This document shows positions 55,281 through 64,000 of a stretch of DNA of 64,000 nucleotides, one piece after another (the stretch's first letter is position 1; each line of letters begins with the position of its first letter). Both the position numbers and the translations under genes were made by a program. Source of the stretch: Fragum whitleyi. Taxonomy: Eukaryota; Mollusca; Bivalvia; Cardiida; Cardiidae. Under the pieces are notes generated by a model that was given only the letters and a program-made list of their open reading frames with translations, had not been told where the DNA came from and ran no database searches. Where the stretch lies: contig OX411543.1 in the NCBI GenBank assembly GCA_948146395.1, positions 20,547,459 through 20,611,458 of the forward strand, in the 5' to 3' direction.

Positions 55281-57923
55281 TGTATTTTTACTCAAGTCTC
55301 TAGTTTTCAAGCCCCTGAGTAATGAAAACATTGTGTGAACATAGCAATTTCTCCTTTTCCCTACATACTAGGTACATGTAACAATATTTCAGAGTACAAT
55401 CGCTTTGAATTCTAGCTTCTTTGGAATTTACCTAAACGAACAATTACTCTATTCATTCCAAAATCAGGGTTCAACACTTTTTTGCCTTCAGCATGCTGGA
55501 CCTTTATGTCCCAAATCTTACAGTATCTCCCTGATAATAACAAGTCCTTGATGGAGACTATATTCATTCATGAACACTTGAATTAGTATTCTAGTATAAG
55601 GAAAATAGTGAGTCAAAATGCATATAACAAGCAATAATTTATTTTCTCACAATGTTTTCCTCAGTGGAATGAAACTCTATGTGTTGAATTGAAACAACTA
55701 CAATTACATGATTTGGTAAACAAAAGCACAGCATGCCAGTACCTGCAAACAGCTGCAGGTGCTAGATAAAGAAAAAATCCAAGAAAAAAGGGGCATAACT
55801 TTTACAAAAAAGATGCTATAGTTATACCACTTGATAGTCTTGGTAGCTATTGTGATAGTGAACACATGCCAAATTTCAAGTTCATATCTTCATTAACAAG
55901 AGATATGACCAAGGTTTAAGTTTGCCAGCTGCCAACACATACGCCAATACAAATGCAAACACCAATGTGATGATAATACCTTGATGTTTTGTTATTAAAC
56001 AGCCGAGCTGAAAATCTTGGACAAGTACTATAGGCCTGAAGAGCCTTTGACATGGTGGTTACTATCAATCCTCCAAAGGATCTACAGGTCCTAGGACATT
56101 TTTAAGTATTGATCACTGAAAATCCATAGTTACGTGCCATGAGCTCTGCTATACATAAGCCCAATTTTTACATTGACCTTAGAGCTATAGATCAAAATTT
56201 TATTTGAATGGCACAATTACTCAGACTTTAGATCTGCATTTTTTTAAATCTTTACCCTATTTTGTGTGTGCTCAAAGGGAATGAATTGATGAAACATTTC
56301 GAATGAGTACCCACAATATAGTATTTGATGAATAATATAAATTTTCATTTTGAAAGGGAAATCACTAGCTCTGTTGGCATCAATGCTTGGCTAGATGATC
56401 CAGATAAGAAAACTCAGTAAAAAGGGGCATATCACACAGTTTTCCACAGTAGATCATATAGTGAACACATATGGAAAATTTCAAGCAGATCACTATACAA
56501 TTGTATAATCTATTTTAAATAATGACAGTGATACAACAATAGCATGATGAAAAACTTCAATTTTTATGTTCTAGAACAGCCAAGCAAAAAGGAATGACAA
56601 ATTTCACAGAAGAAGAAGGATAAATTTATACATTATGTAATTGTACTTCAAAAAAATTCAGAATTCTTTATTTTCAGTCAACAAACTATTCTTGATATTC
56701 ATCCATTTCTGTTCAGTGAATCCTCTCTGTAAATTCCTCATCTATTTCAACCATTTTTGTCCAGAATGTAAAATGATCATCAAGCCAGACTGGAATTGAC
56801 ATATTCTGAAAAATAAAACAAATAATCATCACATTACTTGGCCAAAAAACTATACAACTTTTTGCATTCTCTAATGAGAATTTTTTCAAACTATAGCTTG
56901 ATATTAAAGCTTTTATTTTGTATGTTCATAAAAGATAATATATTAATAAGTTGTAAATAACAACTTATTAATTTCATTTTTTATGTTCCACATCAATATT
57001 TATTTATATTCTAGATTTAGTCCACAACTGATTTTCTTTTGAAAACCAGAAAACTTAAGTTCATGGTAAAATTTCTTGCCAGAAATTTTAATTTCTCATT
57101 TCATTTGGCTAAATGAGATATCTTTGCACATGACATTCTGAACCAGAGTTATCGCTGCAAGAGTTATTTAGCAGTTTATCTATTTGTAAATCTGTGATCT
57201 TTGACAATCCCAAATTGAGTAACCATATGATTTCTACACACTTTCTTCTCAAATATTTACTAAACCTAATTCCAAATACTTAAAGCGTCAAAATGTGAGA
57301 AAACTTTAACCAAATTCACTGTATGATTTGTATAAGGCAAAAAGTATCAAAACAATGTATTGAGGATGTTGAGCAATTTTTTTGTGTTGAAAATATTGGG
57401 TGTGTTGAAAATATTGGGTGTGTTGCACACAGTTTCATCTATGTGTCCTACCTGAAATATTCTGTGGGGCAAACTCAAGCCTCAGCAAATTGGTTGTTTC
57501 AGGGAAAAAATCAATGATATGGTATTTTGAAAAAAAAAATGCACCCAAGTTTTTTAAGTGAAATGGATATGTAAGTACCTTTCATACATACTTGATGCAA
57601 TCATGTTAGTTTTCATAACCCATCTCCTCTCAGTACTGATGATAAGTAGCTTATTTTGTTGATCTTTTGATCCCTGAAAGTCCTTAAATCAGGTATTCTG
57701 CCCCAAACTGTTCGGTTAGATGATAGGCTGCCTTCTCATGGCCTCTTTTTAATAGTTAATCAGTCCAGCATAATTCTAATAGGTTCAGGAGGACAAACTT
57801 TGTCTGAAAATTAGAAATAACGCTTGTAAGTTGTCAATACAGTAAATAGACACTTGGAAAATTCATTCATATATCAAGGTGATTGCTTGAAAAATTATTT
57901 TAACATATTGTGAATAGAATGCA
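55281..57923. other. No gene recognised (interior of the 7 kb element)
   Basis: AT-rich sequence. At 55780-55985 AAGAAAAAAGGGGCATAAC and AACAAGAGATATGACCAAGG resemble decayed T-type body units. GAAAATATTGGGTGTGTT is tandemly doubled at 57386-57423. Nothing else was recognised. Confidence 0.4.
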
Positions 57924-58808
57924 CAGTGCTCTCAATAAGTGGACATCGACATAATGTATGTCCAAAATTTCAGAAATTACAACAAGAAAATCAGACTCTT
58001 TTACGTGAAAAAACGTCTGAGATTCAAGAAAAACATCTGTTATTTGACCTCGGACGTATATCGATATTCAACGCAAGCATACCATATAGCTGATAAAAAC
58101 AAGTCATATGTAACATACATGGTATTAGACAACGCAATGCGTCATTACAGCTTCTGTCATTCTCTTTCTTTGTCAGATAGAGATCGCTAGGGTCCTTTGA
58201 TAGGCCTTTCGAAACAAATGAAATTCAAATCAGGGGAATATTCCTAATTCAAACAGAATTCATACAGCATAAGTTCAAATATATTAATAAGTTTAGGTTC
58301 AACTGCCACAACATTTATTTGCACACTACCTGTATAATGTTCATCATCATTGGAACGACAGGGGGGGGGGGGGGGAATAAAGCTTTGTTATATCAAAGGA
58401 TATCAAAACATCATAACTAAAATTTGGGTTAGCAGCATTTCCTAGGTCCATCATGCAAGAAACATCTACAGAGCAATTCCAAATAGAAACTTCAGTTCCT
58501 CATATTAATTTCCAAAATTTATATAAAGAAATAAAGGGTGATTGAGCAACCAAAGTTTGTATCTACAGCCTAAAGATAAATCTATAAGTTTTAACCCTTG
58601 GAAGTTTATATTTAAAGACCAACCAAGAATAATGGACTTTGGGAACAATTAAACTTATTCAAACAAGGAGAGGAGCATTTACAAAGTGTGTAGGGAAGGG
58701 AGGTGTTTGGAGGGGGGGGTGGAATTCCTTAGTTTGTGAGAAAAAAACCCTTAAAATCGAACATAGAATTACAAAAATTCCTGATTTTGGCCCTTATTGA
58801 GAGCACTG
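57924..58808. mobile_element. hAT-like non-autonomous element (CAGTGCTCTCAATAAG ends)
   Basis: Perfect 16 bp inverted ends CAGTGCTCTCAATAAG (57924-57939) and CTTATTGAGAGCACTG (58793-58808) bound 885 bp. The CA...TG ends suit hAT. No target duplication is clear (AGAATGCA against TACAATAT). The 83-codon frame at 57939-58190 starts inside the TIR and has no recognisable domain. A G run lies at 58362-58377. Confidence 0.65.
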
Positions 58809-59023
58809 TACAATATATTCTAAAAAAAACATGTTGCTGAAATAGGACATAGTGTCGAAAATTTATTGGTACGAATCTCCAAAAATTAATACAATTTGTT
58901 ATAGTTCATTTCATATAATTCTTCTATACCTTTGGGGTAACAAGGTTAAATGTGGGTTAAATAATATTTGGAATTATGAATTTTGGCTTAATTCATTAAA
59001 ACCATGGAATCATCTTTCTTTTG

Positions 59024-59313
59024 CATTCCGAAGCACAGGCACTTTCATTCATGATTTCACTACTTTCATATCTCTCTATAATAAATAATAGACAAGGTAG
59101 TGCAGCCGCCATGTTTAAGAGAACGGATGTTTTTTACAAGCATCATTGGATTCCGTCTTAGGACGTGTTTACTCGTGAGAATCGCGAACCAAAATGCTTG
59201 TAAAAACATCCGTTCCCTTAGAGAATGGCGACTGCACTACCTTGTCTATTATTTATTATAGTGATATAAGGTTGTTATCAAATCCTGAATCCAAGTGCCT
59301 GTGTTCCGAAGGA
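59024..59313. mobile_element. 290 bp palindromic MITE-like element
   Basis: The arms are about 130 bp. The inner 60 bp (TATAATAAATAATAGACAAG, GTAGTGCAGCCGCC, ACGGATGTTTTTTACAAGC on the left) are nearly perfect, whereas the outer part (TTCCGAAGCACAGGCACTT against its inverse near 59290) is diverged. The outer and inner segments may be two elements, the younger (about 59077-59262) inserted at the axis of the older, or one element evolving at two rates. Confidence 0.65.
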
Positions 59314-59427
59314 CTCACTATTTACTGAGTTATAAGTTGTCTTATATTCGTAAATAACTTGTATTGAGCCCTACAGGACAAGCTTCTATTAAAAATCATC
59401 AAATTACTGCTATTTACATACCTTCTA

Positions 59428-60068
59428 CAGGGCTTACCCTGGGTCCAAATTTGTTATAGCCAACCCTTTAGCCAATTTGAAAATACTTTAGCCAAAATGA
59501 CGACATTGTAGCCATCTCATACTCATTTACCATCTTTAACGTCCAATATTCTTTATTGTAATATTTTTTCATTAAGCATTAACTTATTTTATCACATTTA
59601 AATTGAAGATATTTTTTTCAATGATGTTTTACAAAAAAAATGACTAAATGTTCTGTTTTCTATTGGAAAAAACAGACTGTAGTGTCATCATTCCTATTTC
59701 TAAAACAACAACTAAAGTCAATTATCTTGAATTTTCTCATTTCAAAACCATGATTTGGAATTTTAAGACTTCTATTCATTAAATCTGGATATGACAGTCT
59801 TAAAACAGCATCAATAAAAAGAATGCATGGTCTAATGGCTACCAATGATGTTTCACCTGTCAACAGGTCAATCAAAGGTGTGAAGATTATCTCATATCAA
59901 TTTGTTAATTGTACTACTAATGATCTTAACACTTTTGATTTCTCTTTTCTATAAATTAATGGACTTAACAAAATGATATATGACCTTTTAGCCAATTGAA
60001 TTTTTTTATAGCCAATTTTTCAGAATTTTAGCCAATGGCTAAATTGGCTAAGGGCAGGGTAAGCCCTG
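59428..60068. mobile_element. hAT-like non-autonomous element (TTTAGCCAA subterminal family)
   Basis: The ends CAGGGCTTACCCTG (59428-59441) and CAGGGTAAGCCCTG (60055-60068) are inverses, each also self-complementary at its tips. CTTCTA flanks both sides directly (59422-59427, 60069-60074), six bases of a possible 8 bp duplication. TTTAGCCAA or ATAGCCAA occurs at least four times inside each end. Length 641 bp, no protein. Confidence 0.8.
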
Positions 60069-60339
60069 CTTCTATGTGCTATTCTTCCAAGAGTGAAAGG
60101 AAATAAGGCAAAAAAACATGTCAACGGAAATTTCATTTAAAATTGGCAGCCATCTTGGATTTCTATAGACTGGAGTTCTAGTCTTTTTTAGACTTGGACA
60201 TCATCAACTGCATTAGTTTGGGTAAAGTAAATAAGCTTGTAGATAATTTTTCAAAAATATTTTCAGAAACTATGGTTGTATTTAAAGATATTTACTTGAG
60301 AATAAGAAGATTTTTTGTGAGTATATTCAGATTTTTTTG

Positions 60340-60379
60340 AGGGGGGTGGGGGAGGGGGTAAAGGGGGGTGAGGGGGGAG
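60340..60379 (+). repeat. G-rich run, potential quadruplex
   Basis: Five runs of five to six G residues occur within 40 bp. Similar G-rich tracts lie at 61440-61460 and 61620-61650 in T1-f units. Whether they fold in vivo is unknown. Confidence 0.6.
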
Positions 60380-60689
60380 CCTTCATATTTCACATGTATG
60401 ATGATTGCTTGGGACAAGACCTTTCTCATGGAGTTCTTGGTCATCAGTCAAAGTCAAGGTCATTTTTCAAGGTCAAATTTGTAAAAGATTAAAACTTTTA
60501 CATTTGCTCTAACTTTGTAATGGTAAGTGATATAGCATTGGTATTTTACATATGAATTGCTAGTGACAAAGCCTTTTTGTTGATAGTAAAGTCAAGGTAA
60601 TTTACCAAGGTCAAGGTCACATTTTGGAGTTCACTTATTTTCAGCATAAAAACTTGAACATTGGAGATAACATTTCAAGGGTAAGTGAA

Positions 60690-60770
60690 AGATTGATTGA
60701 AAGGAGTTTTAAGCCTCTTTCAACATTTTTTCAGTTATATCATGACTTTTCCTCACAGTAATGTTTTCTT
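60690..60770 (-). mobile_element. SINE-A tail fragment
   Basis: On the plus strand GATTGATTGAAAGGAGTTTT, GCCTCTTTCAACA and AGTTATATCATG are the reverse of the SINE-A 3' end. The body is missing. Confidence 0.55.
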
Positions 60771-62530
60771 TCACATGAAATGTTTAAGTTAGAAAAATAC
60801 TCCTCTAACAAAAGTTTAAGTTATTTTACGCTTGCTGAAAGTGTCTTTCCGCTTCCATAAAAATGCTAAGTCTGTAAAATCCGTCTCTAGAAAAAGTTAA
60901 AGTGTTGAAGTACGCCTGTAAAACTGAATAGAAATGAAATTCCGCTTTGAATTCATTTTACGCCCGTAAGTTCTGATGTAATCCGCCAGTACTTTATGAT
61001 GTAGCAGAGACGTAAATTAAACTTACGCCTGAGTTACAAGCGTAAATGACCATTTCCGCTTCATTTCCGTCTCATTTACGCCTATTTTCCAAGCGGAATC
61101 CGCTACAATTTTTCGTACGGGTGGTACTTTGGATCAATTTTGAAATCTTTAACCTTATTCTTCTCCTGGATCAGGAACCCTACAGACTTGAAAATTGTCA
61201 TGGGTGATCAATATATTGACATTAAAATTTTATTAAAATAGCAAAATCATGACTGTAGGGTCACCAGGTGCTGAGTGTCTTGGGGAGGGGGTAGTACTCT
61301 GGATCATTTTTGAAATCATTAAACTTCTCCTAATGAACCAGGAGTCCTACAGACGTAAAAATTGGTATGGATGATCATCATATGGACATTAATTGAATTA
61401 GCTAAAATCATGACTGTGGATTTACCAGGTGCAGAGCATCTTGGGGGAGGGGGGGGGGAGTGCTTTGTTGAGAATTTTTAATCCCTACAGACTTTTATAG
61501 TTGACATGGATTGATCAACTCATTAAAGAAAACTTTAAAAGTCTCAGACTCAGCCTGTATATCTGGCATAGATTAGCTGATCACAGACCTTTTATGAAAA
61601 AAGCTTAAATAAATAATGACCAGGGGAGGAGCAGAGGGAGGGGGGTGGGGGGTGGAAGGATTATTTCAAATGTTATCTGATTGAATAAGTGAAAATCTCT
61701 TTTTCTGTGGTTGCATGGACATACCTAGGTAATGAAGCTTTTTTCTCAGGTGAGCGACCCAGGGCCAACGGCCCTCTTGTTCTTTAAACATCTTCTCCTC
61801 CCAAACTAATGGGCAGATTATAACGAAACTTGGTAGAAATGATCCTTGGGTGGCCCTCTTCTTAAATTGTTCAAAGAATTTTGATTGACCTCCAAATATG
61901 GGCGTTGCAGGGCGTGGCATTTTCACTTTGAAATCTTTAAAAATCTTCTCTTCCCAAGCCATTGGGCCAATTTCAATGAAACTTGGCAGGGATGTTTCTT
62001 GGGTGACCCTTTACTTAAATTGTTCAAGAAATTTTGATTGGTTCATAGATATGGGTGTGGCAGGGCGGGCTTATTTTGAGCCCGAAACTTTTGAACGACA
62101 TCTCCCTCTGAACCTTATGTTTTAATAAGATGGGTTAAGGGATGCATGTTCATTGTGATTGAGTATTTTGGTGCAATATGAACCAGAACCAGTTCATCAT
62201 TATAAAATAGGTCTTAGGAGATTTCGGAGTGTTAATGTGTTCATTTAAAGTAAGCTTTATTTAATGAAAGTCTAAAGATTTAATGCCAGTGGAATGATAC
62301 AGGCCCTCTAGTTCCGAGGTTGAACACAATGAATTATGAGCAAAATCAACCAGGACTAATATTATTGTTTGAATTTTCCTTAGTGTTTGAGAGTACCTGT
62401 TTTCAAGGAACTGAAGTTTGACTATATAAATTCATTGATCAACGGAATTGTAAATTATGTATCAGAGGTAAAAAACCAGATTGTGAAATGATTTCTGTTT
62501 CTATCTTTCCAGAATAAATTGCTGTACGCC

Positions 62531-62797
62531 GCCGTCATAGCGCAGTCGGTAGCGCGTCGGACTGTCAATCTAGAGGTCCCGGGTTCGATCCCCGACGGCA
62601 GCACTCATTCTTTCCGACTATTTGTATCTCTCCAATGGGTTGATAATCATAGACCTATGTGAGATGGAGGCTAGGAAAGAATGTGATGGTTGTACTGGTG
62701 AGAGATATACCAGGAATCCATTGTTAGGTGCTCCAGCCTCCGCGATATAACTGAAATACTGTTGAAAGCAGTGTTAAACTCCATTCAATCAATTGAT
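62531..62797 (+). mobile_element. SINE-A11, full length with intact tRNA-like head
   Basis: The head 62531-62602 (GCCGTCATAGCGCAGTCGG, loop CTGTCAA, GGGTTCGATCCCCGACGG) differs from SINE-A5 at only a few positions. The body (ATAGACCTATGTGAGATGG, GGCTAGGAAAGAATGTG) and tail (GAAAGCAGTGTTAAACTCC, AATCAATTG) follow. With A5 it is the likeliest transcribable SINE copy in the window. Confidence 0.8.
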
Positions 62798-64000
62798 TAA
62801 TAAATTGCTGTCTGAAGAAGGGTTTTTTTTGCATTTAAGGGATTCAGTCATTTCTGGTATGGAAAAAAATTATAAACTGTTTTTTATACATTTAAACATT
62901 GAAACATTTAAAAGGTCAAAGTCTAAAATGCATTTCAATTCTGTGCAAATGTAAAAGTCATTTATTGACTTTATAAATTAAATGTTTGCAGAATTTGTGA
63001 GAATTATAACTTAAAACATAACATCACTTTATAAATGTGGATCTTTGTTACAGCTTTTGTCAAGTTGCAAGGATATAGTGCAACTGTACAAAAATTATGT
63101 CAATATGATGGACCTGACAGAGGTTATTGCAGTTACAGTTTTCAGGCTTCAGGTCAGTTCATGCCATTGGCGCTTATAAATGCAGATGTCACAGAAAAAC
63201 ATCAAATTGTAAGGCCCATTTTGGGGCTGGCAGAATTTTTAAACACAGCATTAAGTACTTTTTAGTTTACAATACGACTTCCCTGACAATTTCTTTGAGT
63301 CTTAAACTACTGAAAAAAAATCAATATTTTACCCAGCTTTACACCATCCAATCAGTGTCTTAATATTAGAAATTAAAATGAATTGGATGTTGTTCAGTGG
63401 GCCAAAAAAGACAAAAGTTAGTGGCAAAGTATGTTCTCCTGACCCCGGACTGAGTGCTAATAGCTAGGATACCATGTTATGGTAGGGGCTCATCATCCTC
63501 TGATGTCCTTTATTCTAAGGAAATCTGTCCTGGTAAAATTTCACTAGGCTGCAACTCTGAAATAAATGAGACAGCTGATAAAAAATATAGAGAAAAACAA
63601 GTTTTCATGAAACCAAGTGGCTTGATCTTTGAATGAATAAATCAAGGGGTCAGTGCAATACTATTGTAACGCCTATAAATATACTCAAGCCAAATGAAAA
63701 TGCACCAACCAAATAACTTGCACAAACTGTCCTTGATTATGAAATTTTCAATCGACTCCTTTTTTGTCATCTTTCAACCTACAAAGGAACATGTAGACAT
63801 GCATTTTTTAACATCAACTTTAAGACGTCGCTGTTTGTTCAATGATCATTAAAAAGGCCTTTTTGGCATGCACATTTAATTGTACTTTTGAAACAAGTTT
63901 TAAATTGCATTATCTAAAGAACTATATCTTAGAGAAGGAAAATATAGCTTTAGATTTCACATTTGTTCTATGCAAAAGCCAGTTTAGTGGTCTCAATTTA
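62798..64000. other. No gene recognised
   Basis: AT-rich sequence. Frames of 76-78 codons at 63035-63363 and 60 codons at 63454 have no domain I know. No inverted ends or tandem arrays were seen; it may continue into unique DNA beyond the window. Confidence 0.4.

Larger units (their letters stand above)
54052..61121. mobile_element. 7.07 kb ORF-less TIR element with GCGTAA/GCGGAA subterminal repeats
   Basis: The ends CCTGTACGAAAAATT (54052-54066) and AATTTTTCGTACGGG (61107-61121) are inverted with one mismatch. The first 400 bp and last 290 bp are filled with GGCGTAA, GGCGGAA, AAGCGTAA, AAGCGGAA and GACG(T/G)AA motifs and their complements, more than 30 in all. The interior shows no transposase-like frame; it holds hAT-like elements (57924, 59428), a palindrome (59024), T-type and SINE-A fragments and G-rich runs. 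Compared with T1-f units, about 30 bp of target is missing at the junction. Superfamily not recognised. Confidence 0.65.
53217..61781 (+). mobile_element. T1-f: Helentron-like element nested in T2-c, carrying a 7 kb insertion
   Basis: The start TTAGCTCACCTGAGC has local partner GTGCTCAAGTGAGC. The body units (about 190 bp) have GAACCAGGAGCCC, TTGGCATGGATGATCA-like and TCACCAGGTGCGGAGCACC before 54052 and again after 61121. The 3' end has CTCAGGTGAGCG, hairpin AGGGCCAACGGCCCT and CTTGTT. Net length is about 1.5 kb. The flanking T2 sequence joins within one run of T residues, showing no target duplication beyond T. Confidence 0.8.
53110..62313 (+). mobile_element. T2-c: Helentron-like element, host of a four-level nest
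   Basis: The 5' end 53110-53216 (TTTAGCTCCACTGGCC, GGCCAGCGAGCTATTGTC, GTCC tract, GTAAACTTT) continues after T1-f at 61782 (CTTTAAACATCTTCTCCTCC). T2-b has these two pieces contiguous (31535-31570), which proves the nesting. Three body units and a 3' end with GCCAGTGGAATG, AGGCCC and TCTAGTT close it. Its own length is about 640 bp. Confidence 0.8.

Overview
The window is eukaryotic, AT-rich and, as far as can be read, free of intact host genes. Its content points to a marine invertebrate, most likely a bivalve mollusc: (GTCC/GTCT)n tracts, repeat starts of the form TTTTAGCTCACCTGAGC, tRNA-derived SINEs with (AATC)n or (AAAC)n tails, and a transposase tail fused to a PHD finger. The phylum call rests on recognising these repeats, not on a marker gene. 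The only convincing protein code is the broken 3' part of a pogo/Tigger-like gene at the left edge (1-2177), split by a 1.5 kb hAT-like element.

The dominant content is a set of at least eleven sequence-unrelated non-autonomous element families (called T1 to T11 here; local labels) that share one terminal design: a 5' end TT + X folded into a local hairpin, often a GTCC-type simple repeat, a body that is usually tandem repeats of about 145-190 bp, then the reverse complement of X, a short perfect hairpin, and an end CTCTTGTT (or CTAGTT, or TTTGATT). Eight or so nested insertions give exact ends and show integration in T runs without an obvious target duplication. This fits Helentron/Helitron-like non-autonomous elements; no Rep/helicase gene is present.

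Layout. 1-2.2 kb: broken pogo-PHD gene. 2.6-4.8 kb: SINE, T1 and a micro-palindrome. 5-11.6 kb: T3, SINEs, a 66 bp element with a 9 bp target duplication, T1 and T3. 11.68-15.45 kb: T11 with a duplicated 3' end, T10 inside it. 15.8-17.6 kb: hAT-like element. 18.65-20.24 kb: large inverted duplication. 20.2-22.8 kb: T2 and T1. 23.0-30.1 kb: a TIR-bounded block holding T8, T7, a TA-flanked element (E), SINEs and T1. 31.4-35.7 kb: T2, T1, SINEs. 35.8-38.9 kb: T6 and a palindrome carrying T1. 39.8-44.1 kb: inverted repeat, SINEs, and the second E copy holding T4 and T3. 45.1-47.6 kb: T1 holding a SINE holding T9. 47.6-52.9 kb: long inverted repeat holding T5 and T4. 53.1-62.3 kb: a four-level nest (T2 > T1 > 7 kb TIR element > hAT-like elements and a palindrome). 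62.5-64 kb: a SINE and featureless DNA.

No operon-like or metabolic organisation exists here; the biology is that of transposons inserting into one another. Homology and superfamily names are read by eye and are inference unless stated.
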